NCBI GenBank assembly: GCA_900299075.1
Contig: OMIK01000003.1
Coordinates: 1 to 58,494, forward strand
Origin: Chlorobi bacterium Chlorobi_1
GTDB lineage: Bacteria; Bacteroidota; Chlorobiia; Chlorobiales; Chlorobiaceae
Length of the DNA: 58,494 nucleotides
Direction: 5' to 3'
The notes beneath the pieces are model-generated. The model was not told where the DNA came from, did not search any database, and saw only the letters and a program-made list of their open reading frames with translations. Every line of letters starts with the position of its first letter. Within the stretch, counting starts at the first letter, position 1. Both the position numbers and the translations under genes were made by a program. Of the stretch, positions 18,431-27,518 are shown piece after piece.

Positions 18431-18469
18431 ATGGGTCGGACGGGACCTATCGGACCTATACGACCCATA
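18431..18469 (+). repeat. 9-bp-periodic repeat (GGACCTATA family) upstream of the AK-HSDH gene
   Basis: Units GGACCTATC (18443-18451), GGACCTATA (18452-18460) and CGACCCATA (18461-18469) are head to tail, preceded by a weaker unit at 18434-18442. The array is bounded by an 8-bp inverted repeat, ATGGGTCG at 18431-18438 and CGACCCAT at 18461-18468. It lies between the atpG terminator and the next gene. Confidence 0.75.
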
Positions 18470-18598
18470 AGAGCTCTATGCCGGACTTTGCGAATGGCCG
18501 GGATGGTGATGAAAAAGAAATCCTGTCCGGCTTGTATAATTGCCCTCACCATGAGAAATTAGGGTTACCCAGATTACCGTAACGCAGCCATAGCAAGC

Positions 18599-21049
18599 AT
18601 GAGAGTCTACAAGTTCGGAGGTTCGTCCATCGGCTCAGCCGCGAGGATCCGGCACGTCGCCGGAATCATCGGGAGCGGCCTCGCCGAAACACGCATCGTC
18701 GTCGTGGTATCGGCGATCCAGAAGGTCACCGACATGCTTGCAGAGGCCGCTTCGCTCGCCGGGAAGGGGGATGGCTCCTACCGCGACAGGATCGCGGAGA
18801 TCGCATCGCTGCACGCCTCGATCTGCACCGAGCTGTTCGGCAGCGGGGAGGCGGATGCCTGGCTCGCGGGCATGGCTTCGGAGCTGAACGACGTCGCCGG
18901 CGGCATCTTCCTCCTTCGCGACCTCTCCGACAAGAGCCTGGCCCTCATGCTCAGCTACGGCGAACGCCTCTCGTCCTGGATCGTCGGGCGCTACCTTCGA
19001 CAGGCAGGCATCGCCGCCGAGACCGTCGATGCGCGGGAGCTGATCGTGACCGACGGCAACTACTGCTATGCGAAGGTCGACGCCCATGCGACCGAAAGCC
19101 TGGTCCGCCAGAAAGTGCATTTCCTCGACACCGTGCCGGTCGTCACCGGGTTCATCGCGTCGGCTGCGGACGGCTCGGTGACCAACCTCGGCAGGGGTGG
19201 CTCAGACTATACGGCGACCATCCTCGGGGCGGCGCTGCATGCGGGCGAAGTCTGGATCTGGACCGATGTCGACGGCTTCTACAGCGCGGACCCGAAGCGG
19301 GTGCCCGACGCGAGGGTGCTTCCCGACATCAGCTACGCCGAGGCGATGGAGCTGTCGCATGCCGGCGCGAAAGTGCTGCATCCGCTGGCCGTGCAGCCGG
19401 CGATGAAGGCGGGCATCCCCCTCCTGATCAGGAACTCGTTCAACCCGGCGGCCCCAGGCACGAGGATCGAGGAGGCTCCCGAGGCCGTTTCCGTGCTTCC
19501 GCGCCCCGTGACCGGCCTCACCTCGATCAACCGGGTGGTGCTGCTCAACCTCTCCGGCAGCGGCATGGCCGGCGTGCCGGGCACGGCGTCGCGCCTTTTC
19601 ACCTGCCTGGCCAGGCACAGCATCAACATCATCTTCATCTCGCAGGCCTCTTCCGAGCAGTCGATCAGCCTCGCGATCCTTCCGGGGCAGGCCTCGATGG
19701 CCAAAAAGGTGCTCGAGGAGGAGTTCTCGAGGGAGATCGAGGCCCGCAGGATCGACCCGATCCACGTGCGGCGCAACCTCGCCATGGTGGCGGTGGTGGG
19801 CAACAAGATGTCAGGACACCCCGGCGTTTCCGCGCAGCTCTTCGAGACGCTCGGCAAGAACGGCATCAACGTGATCGCGGTCGCCCAGGGTGCCAACGAG
19901 ATGAACATATCGCTGGTCGTCGACAGCGAGGACGAGGACAAGGCGCTCAACTGCATCCACGAATCCTTCTTCCTTTCGCGCCGGAAGGTACATGTCTTCA
20001 TCGCCGGTACGGGGACGATCGCCAAGAGCCTGATCAGCCAGATCCGTGCCCACCGTTCCACGCTGCAGGAAGAGATGGACCTCGACGTGGTGGTCTGCGG
20101 CCTGGCGAACACCCGTTCCATGGCGATGGACCGGGAGGGGATCGATCTCGAGCGCTGGCACGAGGCGATGCAGCCCCGGGAAGATCGCGACGGCATCGAG
20201 GGCTACATCCGCATGATCCGGGAGCTGAACCTGCACAACACCATCGTGGTCGACTGCACCGCGAGCCCGAAGGTCGCCGAAGCCTACCCCGGACTCCTGC
20301 AGGAGAACATCTCGGTGGCCACGGCCAACAAGCTCGGCATGGCGGGCCCGTGGGAGCTCTACCGCCGGATCTCCGACGCCCGGCGCAAGAGCAACGCGAA
20401 GTTCCTCTACGAGACCAACGTCGGCGCCGGCCTGCCGATCATCAACACCCTGAACGACCTTCGCAACAGCGGCGACAAGATCATCTGCATCGAGGGGGTG
20501 CTGTCGGGGACGCTGAGCTACATCTTCAACGAACTCCGCAAGGGTGGGCGCTTCAGCGAGATCGTCCGGAAAGCGAAGCAGGCCGGCTACACCGAACCCG
20601 ACCCCCGGGACGACCTCTCCGGCGCTGACTTCGCCCGTAAGCTGCTCATCCTCGGACGTGAACTCGGCTACAGGCTTGAGTACGCCGACGTCGAGTGCGA
20701 GAGCCTCGTACCCGAGTCGTGCCGTGGCGAGATGACGCCGGAGGAGTTCCTCGACCGCCTTTCGACGATCGACGGCTGGTACGCCGAGGAGATCGCGAAG
20801 GCCGGAGCTGAGGGGATGACCATCGCCTTCACCGGAGAGCTGAAGGATGGCAAGGCGAAGGTCGGCCTCAAGCGCGTACCGCTCGAGAGCCCGGTCGCCG
20901 GGCTGAACGGCACCGAGAACCTCGTGGTCTTCACCACCGACCGCTACCTGAAGACCCCGCTCGTGGTGAAGGGACCGGGTGCCGGCGGCGAGGTGACGGC
21001 CGGTGGCGTCTTCGCCGATATCCTCCGGATCGCCGGATACCTGGTGTGA
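18599..21049 (+). CDS. thrA: Bifunctional aspartokinase/homoserine dehydrogenase
   Basis: 816 residues, matching E. coli ThrA/MetL length. The N-terminal aspartokinase starts with YKFGGSSIG and includes the nucleotide-binding [11 protein letters not shown] region (about residue 198). Two ACT domains follow (about residues 310-460: the VPGTASRLF and HPGVSAQLF segments). The C-terminal homoserine dehydrogenase has an NAD(P) motif GTGTIA (about residue 468), a TANKLGMAG strand and the signature [14 protein letters not shown]. It performs steps 1 and 3 of aspartate-family synthesis; ACT domains suggest threonine feedback, which the sequence alone cannot prove. Whether to name it thrA or metL is uncertain, but the threonine genes nearby favour thrA. 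The next gene starts 10 nt later. Confidence 0.93.
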   Translation: MRVYKFGGSSIGSAARIRHVAGIIGSGLAETRIVVVVSAIQKVTDMLAEAASLAGKGDGSYRDRIAEIASLHASICTELFGSGEADAWLAGMASELNDVAGGIFLLRDLSDKSLALMLSYGERLSSWIVGRYLRQAGIAAETVDARELIVTDGNYCYAKVDAHATESLVRQKVHFLDTVPVVTGFIASAADGSVTNLGRGGSDYTATILGAALHAGEVWIWTDVDGFYSADPKRVPDARVLPDISYAEAMELSHAGAKVLHPLAVQPAMKAGIPLLIRNSFNPAAPGTRIEEAPEAVSVLPRPVTGLTSINRVVLLNLSGSGMAGVPGTASRLFTCLARHSINIIFISQASSEQSISLAILPGQASMAKKVLEEEFSREIEARRIDPIHVRRNLAMVAVVGNKMSGHPGVSAQLFETLGKNGINVIAVAQGANEMNISLVVDSEDEDKALNCIHESFFLSRRKVHVFIAGTGTIAKSLISQIRAHRSTLQEEMDLDVVVCGLANTRSMAMDREGIDLERWHEAMQPREDRDGIEGYIRMIRELNLHNTIVVDCTASPKVAEAYPGLLQENISVATANKLGMAGPWELYRRISDARRKSNAKFLYETNVGAGLPIINTLNDLRNSGDKIICIEGVLSGTLSYIFNELRKGGRFSEIVRKAKQAGYTEPDPRDDLSGADFARKLLILGRELGYRLEYADVECESLVPESCRGEMTPEEFLDRLSTIDGWYAEEIAKAGAEGMTIAFTGELKDGKAKVGLKRVPLESPVAGLNGTENLVVFTTDRYLKTPLVVKGPGAGGEVTAGGVFADILRIAGYLV

Positions 21050-21059
21050 GTTGCGCGGC

Positions 21060-22328
21060 ATGAAGGCGGATATCATCTCCATAGGCGACGAGCTCCTGAA
21101 GGGGCACCGGGTCAACACCAATGCCCCCTTCATCGCCAGGGCGCTCGGCACGATCGGCATTCCGGTCGAGCGCATCGTCACCTGTTCCGACGATACGGAG
21201 TCGATCTGGCACGCCCTGGTCTCCTCCCTCCGGGACGCCGATATCGTGCTGGTGACTGGCGGGCTCGGCCCGACCCGTGACGACCGTACCCGGAAGGCGG
21301 TGCAGGATCTGCTCGGCAGGGGGTTGAGCTTCTATCCCGATGCCTGGGAGCGCATCGAGGAGCTCTTCAGGAGGCGCGGCCGGGAGGTGACCGGGGAGAT
21401 GCGGGACCAGGCGATGGTGATCGAAGGGTCGGTTCCGGTGCCGAACACGAAAGGCACCGCCCCGGGCATGATCATCGACTGCGGCGAGCGCTTCGGCAAC
21501 CATCACCTCGTGCTCATGCCGGGGGTGCCGGTCGAGATGGAGGCGATGATGACCCGGACGGTGATCCCCTGGTTCGCCCCGATGTCCGGCGCCTTCATCC
21601 GCCATACCCCGATAATGACCATGGGGATCGGCGAGAGCATGCTGGCGAAGATGATCGAGGAGGTCGAGGACGCGATGCCCGAACACACGACCCTCTCCTA
21701 CCTGCCGCATGCGGCGGGGGTGAGCCTCATGGTGAGCACCTCCGGACGTGACCGCGAAGCGGTCGATGCCGAAAACGGCAGGGTGGTGGATTCCATCGTC
21801 GCGAAAGCCGGCGCCTACGTCTACGCGACTTCGGAGGCCTCGCTCGAGGAGGTCGTGGTCCGGCAGCTGCTCGAGCGAGGTTTGAGGGTCGCCGCCGCCG
21901 AATCGTGCACCGGGGGCCTGGTCTCCAGCCGCCTCACCGACGTGCCCGGCGCCTCGGGGTGTTTCCTGCAGGGCGCGGTCACCTACAGCAACGCCGCCAA
22001 GGAGGCCCTGCTCGATGTCTCCCGTGCAACGCTCGAGGCCTACGGCGCGGTCAGCGAGCCGGTGGCCATCGAAATGGCCCGGGGCTGCCTCCTGCGGAGC
22101 GGGGCGGACATCGCCGTCGCCACCACCGGCATCGCCGGCCCTGACGGCGGGAGCGCCGAAAAGCCGGTCGGCACGCTCTGGCTGGCGGTCGCTGCGAAGC
22201 TTCCCGACGGGTCGGTCCGTGCAGAGGCCGCCATCCAGCAGCACTTCGGCGACCGGAAGCAGATCAAGGCCCGTTTCAGCGAAGCCGCCCTCCGGGCGCT
22301 GCTGGAGCGCCTCAGGGATATGCCGTGA
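21060..22328 (+). CDS. cinA: CinA-family protein (molybdopterin-binding-like domain plus NMN amidohydrolase domain)
   Basis: 422 residues from ATG 21060 ([21 protein letters not shown]). The N-terminal MoCF-like domain shows GDELLKG and [13 protein letters not shown], which in CinA act as an ADP-ribose pyrophosphatase. The C-terminal PncC domain carries the [15 protein letters not shown] motif (about residues 280-294) and [10 protein letters not shown], typical of nicotinamide mononucleotide amidohydrolase. The enzyme recycles NMN in the pyridine nucleotide cycle; a competence role known from Gram-positives need not apply. It probably shares a transcript with the AK-HSDH gene. Confidence 0.92.
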   Translation: MKADIISIGDELLKGHRVNTNAPFIARALGTIGIPVERIVTCSDDTESIWHALVSSLRDADIVLVTGGLGPTRDDRTRKAVQDLLGRGLSFYPDAWERIEELFRRRGREVTGEMRDQAMVIEGSVPVPNTKGTAPGMIIDCGERFGNHHLVLMPGVPVEMEAMMTRTVIPWFAPMSGAFIRHTPIMTMGIGESMLAKMIEEVEDAMPEHTTLSYLPHAAGVSLMVSTSGRDREAVDAENGRVVDSIVAKAGAYVYATSEASLEEVVVRQLLERGLRVAAAESCTGGLVSSRLTDVPGASGCFLQGAVTYSNAAKEALLDVSRATLEAYGAVSEPVAIEMARGCLLRSGADIAVATTGIAGPDGGSAEKPVGTLWLAVAAKLPDGSVRAEAAIQQHFGDRKQIKARFSEAALRALLERLRDMP

Positions 22329-22391
22329 AGCTGTCGGGTAAAGGGTTCAGCCGATCGCGCCCAGGACATGCTTTGCAAGTAAAACAATGAG

Positions 22392-22418
22392 TCCTCCAGG
22401 TTCCATGGCTCCTCCAGG
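22392..22418 (+). repeat. Short 9-bp-periodic repeat upstream of mutL
   Basis: TCCTCCAGG occurs at 22392-22400 and again at 22410-22418, separated by exactly one degenerate 9-bp unit (TTCCATGGC). It is the only notable feature in the 195-bp cinA-mutL gap. The period matches the repeat families elsewhere in the window but the unit is divergent. Confidence 0.5.
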
Positions 22419-22523
22419 GCGAACCGGACCCGGAAGAGTTATGACCGGTTGCCTGCAATACCATGCTTCGCGTTGCCGGCCTGCCAGCTTCGTTCTATCA
22501 ATGAAAACCCGTGGTGTAACCGT

Positions 22524-24416
22524 ATGGCTTCCATAGTCAAGCTTCCCGATATCGTCGCCAACAAGATCTCCGCCGGAGAGGTGGTCCAGCGGCCCGCCTC
22601 GGTGGTCAAGGAGCTGCTCGAGAACTCGATCGACTCCGGGGCGACGCGCATCACCGTGTCGATCAGGGAGGCGGGGCGCCAGCTGATCCAGATCGTCGAC
22701 AACGGCTGCGGCATGGGTGCGGAGGATGCGCTGCTCAGCGTCGAGCGTTTCGCGACCAGCAAGATCCGCGACGTGGAGGACCTCGACGCGCTCGGCACCC
22801 TCGGCTTCAGGGGCGAAGCGCTCGCAAGCATCTCCTCGGTCTCCCATTTCGAACTCAAGAGCCGCCGCGAGGCGGACCAGCTCGGCTCGCTGCTCAGGAG
22901 CGACGGGGGCGTGGGCGAGGGGGTGCAGCCGGTGCAGTGCGAAACCGGGACCACCATCTCGGTCCGCAACCTCTTCTTCAACGTCCCGGCGCGCCGCAAG
23001 TTCCTGAAGTCGAACGCCACCGAGTACCGGCATATCCACGAGGCGGTCAAATCGCTCGTGCTGGCCTATCCGGAGATCGAGTGGCGCATGGTCAACGACG
23101 ACGAGGAGCTCTTCCACTTCAGGACGCCCGATGTCCGCGAGCGCCTCAGCCACTTCTACGGCGAGGGGTTCGGCGAGAGCCTCATCGAGGTCACCGAGGA
23201 CAACGATTACCTCTCCATCGGGGGCTATCTCGGCCGTCCCGGCATGATGGTGCGCCAGAAGTACGACCAGTACTTCTACATCAACCGCAGGGTCGTGCAG
23301 AACCGGATGCTCGCCCAGGCGGTCCAGCAAGCCTACGGCGAGCTGCTCGAGGAGCGCCAGTCCCCCTTCGCCCTGCTCTTCATCGGCATCGACCCGTCGA
23401 AAGTCGACGTGAACGTCCACCCCTCCAAGATGGAGGTGCGTTTCGAGGACGAACGCAACGTCAGGAGTATGGTCTATCCGGTCGTCAAGCGGGCAATCCA
23501 GCTCCACGACTTCTCGCCGGAAGCTGCCGGAGCCTCCTCCGCAGGCCTCTTTTCCCCTTCGGCCGGTGGTTCGGCCGACCACGGCGCCGACCGCAGGCTC
23601 GGCTATGCCGCGCCTTCCGGCAGTGCCTCGACGACCGGCGACCTCTACCGGAACTACCGCGAAGGGGCTTTCCACTCCCCGTCGTTCGGCGGCGCATCCC
23701 CTTACGGGCGCAAGGCTGCCGCCGGGTTTTTCGATCCGCCCGCCCATGCGGAGGAGCGCTACACGGTGCACGAAGCGGCCGCAGCAGGCGATACGGCTGA
23801 AGAGGGGCTGCAGCTCGGCGAGGATCCGGCGTCGGTCACCGCCGGCAGGGAGCCGAAGATCTGGCAGCTCCACAACAAGTACATCGTCTGCCAGATCAAG
23901 ACCGGCCTGATGATCATCGACCAGCATGTCGCCCACGAGCGGGTGCTCTACGAGCGCGCCATCGACGTCATGAACGAGGATGTCCCCAACTCCCAGCAGC
24001 TGCTCTTTCCCCAGAAGATCGACCTCAAGCCATGGCAGTTCGAGATCTACGAGGAGATCCGCGAGGAGATCTACCGCCTCGGCTTCAATATCAGGTCCTT
24101 CGGCGGAACGACCGTCATGATCGAGGGGGTGCCGCCGGACGTGCGTGACGGTACGGAGGCCACCATCCTCCAGGATATGATTGCCGAGTACCAGGAGAAC
24201 GCCTCGAAGCTGAAGCTCGAGAAGCGCGACAACCTCGCCAAGTCCTACTCGTGCCGCAACGCCATCATGACCGGCCAGAAGCTGGGCCTCGAGGAGATGC
24301 GCATGCTCATCGACCGCCTCTTCGCCACCCGCATGCCTTACGTCTGCCCCCACGGCCGCCCGGTCATCATCCGCCTCTCACTCGACGAGCTCGACCGCAT
24401 GTTCGGGAGGAAATGA
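22524..24416 (+). CDS. mutL: DNA mismatch repair protein MutL
   Basis: 630 residues from ATG 22524 (MASIVKLPDIVANKISAGEV). N-terminal GHKL ATPase: the ELLENSIDSGAT motif carries the catalytic Glu and Mg-binding Asn, followed by IVDNGCGM, FATSKI and GFRGEALASISSV, and a transducer domain up to about residue 330. A low-complexity Ala/Ser/Gly linker (about 340-440) leads to the C-terminal dimerisation domain, which contains DQHVAHERVLYER (the DQHAxxERxxYE-type endonuclease motif) and a late CPHGRP metal-binding motif. MutL is therefore predicted to have nicking activity, as in bacteria without MutH. The stop is followed at once by a tandem repeat. Confidence 0.97.
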   Translation: MASIVKLPDIVANKISAGEVVQRPASVVKELLENSIDSGATRITVSIREAGRQLIQIVDNGCGMGAEDALLSVERFATSKIRDVEDLDALGTLGFRGEALASISSVSHFELKSRREADQLGSLLRSDGGVGEGVQPVQCETGTTISVRNLFFNVPARRKFLKSNATEYRHIHEAVKSLVLAYPEIEWRMVNDDEELFHFRTPDVRERLSHFYGEGFGESLIEVTEDNDYLSIGGYLGRPGMMVRQKYDQYFYINRRVVQNRMLAQAVQQAYGELLEERQSPFALLFIGIDPSKVDVNVHPSKMEVRFEDERNVRSMVYPVVKRAIQLHDFSPEAAGASSAGLFSPSAGGSADHGADRRLGYAAPSGSASTTGDLYRNYREGAFHSPSFGGASPYGRKAAAGFFDPPAHAEERYTVHEAAAAGDTAEEGLQLGEDPASVTAGREPKIWQLHNKYIVCQIKTGLMIIDQHVAHERVLYERAIDVMNEDVPNSQQLLFPQKIDLKPWQFEIYEEIREEIYRLGFNIRSFGGTTVMIEGVPPDVRDGTEATILQDMIAEYQENASKLKLEKRDNLAKSYSCRNAIMTGQKLGLEEMRMLIDRLFATRMPYVCPHGRPVIIRLSLDELDRMFGRK

Positions 24417-24417
24417 A

Positions 24418-24466
24418 TAATGGATAATGGATAATGGATAATGGATAGTTGATAATGGATAATGGG
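24418..24466 (+). repeat. 7-bp tandem repeat TAATGGA, seven units
   Basis: Seven consecutive units start 2 bp after the mutL stop: four perfect (24418-24445), one TAGTTGA (24446-24452), one perfect (24453-24459) and one TAATGGG (24460-24466). A simple-sequence array of this length could vary by slippage. No coding function is apparent. Confidence 0.9.
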
Positions 24467-24492
24467 AGGGTGCTCCTTTTGTTCCCTTCATT

Positions 24493-24528
24493 GGCTCCAT
24501 AGGTCCTATCCTCCCCATAGGTCCCCGT
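24493..24528 (+). repeat. 9-bp-periodic repeat (reverse orientation of the GGACCTATA family) before tRNA-Arg
   Basis: Four consecutive 9-bp units, GGCTCCATA, GGTCCTATC, CTCCCCATA and GGTCCCCGT, at 24493-24528. Read on this strand the unit is GGTCCTATA-like, the opposite orientation to the arrays at 18443 and 53372. It lies between the TAATGGA array and the tRNA. Confidence 0.7.
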
Positions 24529-24603
24529 TCTTTCCATATCACACACGCCGGGAATTTGTTTCTTAATCTCCCGGTTCGTACATTTACGTCCAGTGAACGA
24601 TAT

Positions 24604-24676
24604 ACCCTTGTAGCTCAGAGGATAGAGCAGCAGTTTCCTAAACTGTTGGTCGGCAGTTCGAGTCTGCCCAAGGGTA
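24604..24676 (+). tRNA. tRNA-Arg (anticodon CCT)
   Basis: 73 nt cloverleaf: acceptor ACCCTTG/CAAGGGT, D stem GCTC/GAGC, anticodon stem GCAGT/ACTGT with loop TTCCTAA (anticodon CCT, reads AGG), 5-nt variable loop, T arm GGCAG-TTCGAGT-CTGCC, discriminator A. The 3' CCA is not encoded. Confidence 0.95.
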
Positions 24677-24705
24677 CGCCCAACGTCAAGTTGGCAGTTA
24701 TGGTT

Positions 24706-24744
24706 AAACAAAAACAGCAGGGACCAACCCTGCTGTTTTTGTTT
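24706..24744. terminator. Bidirectional terminator between tRNA-Arg and the cytochrome c gene
   Basis: A perfect 17-bp stem, 24706-24722 with 24728-24744, and a 5-nt loop ACCAA. T-runs are present on both strands (TTTTT at 24736-24740 on plus), so it serves the tRNA and the convergent cytochrome gene. Confidence 0.93.
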
Positions 24745-24756
24745 GCACGTCAAGCC

Positions 24757-25200
24757 TCACGGCCTGCGGGGGCCTCCCCCCTGGCAGCTTCCCCTTCCTG
24801 ATCCCGGCCCCCATCCGCCGGTACCGCCCTGCTCCCAAACCCATTCGGCAACCGCCCGCAGCTCCCTGTCGCCAAGCTGCATGGGGGGCATGAGCCCGAA
24901 CCGCTCCAGTGCCTGCCGGTCGGCCACCATCTTCTCCTTCGACGGTGATTTCAAAAAGGCGACCATGTGGGCGACCCCCTCCTGCCTTGTGGCGAAGGCC
25001 TGGCGGTAGCGGGACGCTATGGGCGTTATCGGGGGCGCCGACTTCGGCGGTGGCATGACCGAGTGGCACGCGCTGCAGTTTTTTTCGAATAACGCCCTGC
25101 CGTCCGCCGCCATGGCGGCCGGTGGTGCAGGGAAAGCTGCGAGCAGGCCCGAAATTCCTATGGCTGCGCGGGTGATGCCGATGCGGTTGATTTTTTTCAT
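24757..25200 (-). CDS. Monohaem c-type cytochrome, periplasmic
   Basis: 147 residues from the ATG at 25200-25198. It has a Sec signal peptide: basic MKKINRIGITR, a hydrophobic core, and cleavage probably after AMA near residue 31. One haem site CSACH (Cys42, Cys45, His46) follows, with a likely distal Met in the FGLMPPMQ segment near residue 115 and a final helix (LRAVAEWVWEQ), all typical of a class I cytochrome c. The C-terminal tail is Gly-rich. It should be a soluble periplasmic electron carrier, perhaps delivering electrons from sulfur oxidation or the bc complex; the partner cannot be identified from context. An upstream in-frame ATG at 25221 is possible. Confidence 0.85.
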   Translation of the reverse strand: MKKINRIGITRAAIGISGLLAAFPAPPAAMAADGRALFEKNCSACHSVMPPPKSAPPITPIASRYRQAFATRQEGVAHMVAFLKSPSKEKMVADRQALERFGLMPPMQLGDRELRAVAEWVWEQGGTGGWGPGSGRGSCQGGGPRRP

Positions 25201-25334
25201 GGTTGTGCGGTTTTGGTTCATCGTTGCCCGGGGTCTCCTGGTCGGCAATCGATCTGGCCTTCCATCACCCCGTTTGACGCCGGTTACGCGCGAATTCCTG
25301 CACAAAACCGCTTTCATCGGGAGCGCCAAAACGC

Positions 25335-25340
25335 TATAAT
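25335..25340 (+). promoter_or_regulatory. Possible -10 element for mtgA
   Basis: A perfect TATAAT at 25335-25340, 50 bp before the mtgA ATG. No good -35 match is seen at the expected spacing (TTTCAT at 25312-25317 with 17 bp). The 189-bp divergent region with the cytochrome gene holds nothing else recognised. Confidence 0.35.
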
Positions 25341-25389
25341 TCGGGTAACCTCCGGCATATCAACGAGTTCAGGAACCCCTGCATCCGCC

Positions 25390-26262
25390 ATGAAACTGTT
25401 CAGAAACCTTCTCCTCCTGCTTCTTCTTTTCCTTGTCGTCGATATTGCCCGTTTCGCCGTCTGGCCCGACGTCTCGAAGCTGGCCGAAAGCAATCCCGGC
25501 AAGACCGCCTTCATGGAGTACCGCGAGGCGGAGTGGCGGCGCGACGGACTTGCCGACAAGAGGATCCGGCAGAAGTGGGTCCCGCTGCAGCGGGTCTCCC
25601 CGGCGCTGGTCAAGGCGGTGCTGATCTCCGAGGATGACAAGTTCTGGAAGCACGACGGGTTCGACTACGAGGCTATCGAGAGCGCCGTCGAACGGAACAT
25701 GAAGGCGGGAAAGTTCAAGTTCGGCGCCAGCACCATCAGCCAGCAGCTGGTCAAGAACCTCTACCTCTCGCCGTCGAAGAACCCGGTCCGGAAGATCCAG
25801 GAGGCGATCCTGACCTGGCGCATCGAACGGGAGCTCTCGAAGCGGAGGATCCTCGAGCTCTATGTGAACATCGCCGAGTGGGGTGACGGCATCTTCGGCA
25901 TCGAGGAGGCCGCAAGGCACCATTTCGGCACGAGCGCCGCCGGGCTTTCGGCGTCGCAGGCCTCGAAGCTGGCTGCGGTGCTGCCGAACCCGATCAGGTA
26001 CCAGCCCAACGGCTCCTCATCCTTCGTCAGGAGCCGTTCGAAGCGCATCTACGCCATCATGCTGAAGCGCGGCGTTGTGGTGCCTGACTTCCGGGAGGTC
26101 ATGGCCCAGGCGGGACCTGCGGCAGATTCGCTTACGGTCGGGATTCCCCAGTACCTGATCGACCAGGCGTCCGCTCCGGACAGCTCCGCTGCCGTCCACC
26201 CGGAAAAGAAAAAGGGCGCAGAGATGCCGCCGCCGGTTGAAGATGCCGGTGCGGTGAAATAG
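25390..26262 (+). CDS. mtgA: Monofunctional biosynthetic peptidoglycan transglycosylase
   Basis: 290 residues. An N-terminal anchor (LFRNLLLLLLLFLVV) is followed by a GT51 domain with the family motifs: EDDKFWKHDGFD (catalytic Glu, about residue 80), GASTISQQLVKNLYLS, and RRILELYVNIAEWGDGIFGIE. No transpeptidase domain is present, so it is MtgA rather than a bifunctional PBP. It polymerises lipid II into glycan strands at the periplasmic face. About 40 C-terminal residues are Pro/Lys-rich and non-conserved. Upstream starts back to 25213 are rejected because they would place hydrophilic residues before the anchor. Confidence 0.94.
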   Translation: MKLFRNLLLLLLLFLVVDIARFAVWPDVSKLAESNPGKTAFMEYREAEWRRDGLADKRIRQKWVPLQRVSPALVKAVLISEDDKFWKHDGFDYEAIESAVERNMKAGKFKFGASTISQQLVKNLYLSPSKNPVRKIQEAILTWRIERELSKRRILELYVNIAEWGDGIFGIEEAARHHFGTSAAGLSASQASKLAAVLPNPIRYQPNGSSSFVRSRSKRIYAIMLKRGVVVPDFREVMAQAGPAADSLTVGIPQYLIDQASAPDSSAAVHPEKKKGAEMPPPVEDAGAVK

Positions 26263-26300
26263 GTTTTCTGGCGGGGCGGGGGAGGACGGTGGTGAAACAT

Positions 26301-26331
26301 GCCGGCAGCCGTTTCAGGCAGGCCTGCCGGC
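26301..26331. terminator. Hairpin between convergent mtgA and rubredoxin genes
   Basis: GCCGGCAG (26301-26308) pairs with CTGCCGGC (26324-26331). The T-tracts on either side are weak, so it is a probable but not certain shared terminator. Confidence 0.5.
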
Positions 26332-26348
26332 GGTTTCGTAGCTGGGAC

Positions 26349-26507
26349 TCAGGCTGGTTCGAAGAAGGACTTGTCCACGCCGCAGACCGGACAGATCCAG
26401 TCATCCGGAAGATCCTCGAACGCCGTTCCCGGCGCAACGCCGCTGTCCGGGTCGCCGACTTCCGGATCATAGATATAGCCGCAAGGCACACAGACCCATT
26501 TCTGCAT
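26349..26507 (-). CDS. rub: Rubredoxin
   Basis: A 52-residue frame from ATG 26507-26505 to TGA 26351-26349, short but unmistakable. It has the two iron-ligand knuckles CVPCG (Cys6, Cys9) and CPVCG (Cys39, Cys42), the aromatic YIYDPEVGD stretch, [11 protein letters not shown], and the acidic pI expected. An AGGAG ribosome site (complement of 26517-26521) lies 9 nt upstream. Rubredoxins carry one electron in the cytoplasm, often to oxygen- or peroxide-detoxifying enzymes in anaerobes; green sulfur bacteria are known to have several. No partner gene is adjacent. Confidence 0.95.
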   Translation of the reverse strand: MQKWVCVPCGYIYDPEVGDPDSGVAPGTAFEDLPDDWICPVCGVDKSFFEPA

Positions 26508-26648
26508 AATTCAGGACTCCTCTCTGGTTAGGTTGCTGTTAAACTGCTTCTGGAAAAGAAAAGCACTACTCTTCTAAAACCTTTCCCGCCCAAAAAGTTC
26601 ACCTGCGTCAGGCGCCTTCCGCCCTGGGAGCGCCTCCCCTGCGCAGGC

Positions 26649-27506
26649 TCAGGATTCATAGAAGGCGAGCGCGCCGTAGCCCACGACGGCAAGGCGGTCG
26701 TCATGGACGGCGTCCCCGCTGTTCCTGTAGGAGGGCTCACCGGCCTTCCAGCCCAGCCTCCGGGCGATCTCGAGCAGGGTCTTGACCGCGTCGGGGCTGC
26801 AGCATGCCGATACCGCTCCAGGAATCTTCCGTTGCCTGACCTCCTCCTCATGCCGTTCCAGGGCGTCGATGTCCATGGCCGCCATGAACTCCAGCGTTGC
26901 CCGGTCGATCTTCGACGCGTCGCGGTAGGAGGGGTAGTGCGACAGGTCGGAACTGGCGATGATGAGATCCTCCTCCCCAAGGATGGGGATGATGGCGTCT
27001 GCAGCAAGGCGGCAGACGCCGGGGGGGTTTTCGCCGAAGAGCATCGGCAGGATCGAGAAGCCCGGTTGGAGCTGGTGCTGGAGGAACGGCAGCTGCACCT
27101 CCAGGACGTGGTCGCAATGGTGGGCGATATCGAGTTCGTGCACGAGCCCGCCCGAGGCTGAAAGCATCGCACGGCCGGCCTCGAGGTTTACCGGCACACT
27201 GCCGAGGGGTGTCTCCCACGCTTCGTGCGGGTCGATGGCGATGCCGTCGAACAGGTAGGAGTGGGCGTTGCCCATGATGATGGCGGTGCGCACGGAGCCT
27301 CCTGCCAGGGTCGCATAACCCTTTGCCGAAACGGCCCCGCCGAAACGGTAGGCGGCATGGGGAACGATGAGCGCTTTGACCTTCGCGGCGCCTTCGGGTA
27401 CCGGTTCACCGGTGAAGAGCCCGGAGACGAGCGCGTCGAGTGCCTCCGGATCGGAGGGGTAGAACTCTTCTGCTACGGCAGGGTGCCGGACTTTTGGCGG
27501 CTGCAT
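26649..27506 (-). CDS. amrB: MEMO1-family protein (AmmeMemoRadiSam system protein B)
   Basis: 285 residues. Matches the MEMO family through KVRHPAVAEEFYPS at the N-terminus, the metal-site-like VPHAAYRFGG (usually PHAGYxYSG) and GNAH motifs, LEVQLPFLQ, and SSDLSHYPSYRDA. The fold resembles class III extradiol dioxygenases; the bacterial function is not established. It is 12 nt downstream of the radical SAM gene on the same strand, the association that names the AmmeMemoRadiSam system. The third family, AMMECR1, is not found here. Confidence 0.9.
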   Translation of the reverse strand: MQPPKVRHPAVAEEFYPSDPEALDALVSGLFTGEPVPEGAAKVKALIVPHAAYRFGGAVSAKGYATLAGGSVRTAIIMGNAHSYLFDGIAIDPHEAWETPLGSVPVNLEAGRAMLSASGGLVHELDIAHHCDHVLEVQLPFLQHQLQPGFSILPMLFGENPPGVCRLAADAIIPILGEEDLIIASSDLSHYPSYRDASKIDRATLEFMAAMDIDALERHEEEVRQRKIPGAVSACCSPDAVKTLLEIARRLGWKAGEPSYRNSGDAVHDDRLAVVGYGALAFYES

Positions 27507-27518
27507 GGGCGGGGCGGG

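Noticed and set aside
18277-18552. Possible small collagen-like protein with Gly-Pro-Ile repeats (minus strand), and a similar one at 53309-53722 (plus)
   Set aside because: The repeat peptide is only the translation of the 9-bp DNA repeat. The frames overlap terminators or neighbouring genes and have no conserved start or ribosome site.
24418-24528. CRISPR-like array
   Set aside because: Units are 7 and 9 bp, contiguous with no unique spacers, and no cas genes are present.
24367-24753. Minus-strand ORF with Leu-Ser-Ile-Ile repeats over the mutL 3' end and tRNA-Arg
   Set aside because: It is a translation of the TAATGGA tandem array and runs antisense through mutL and the tRNA; not a gene.
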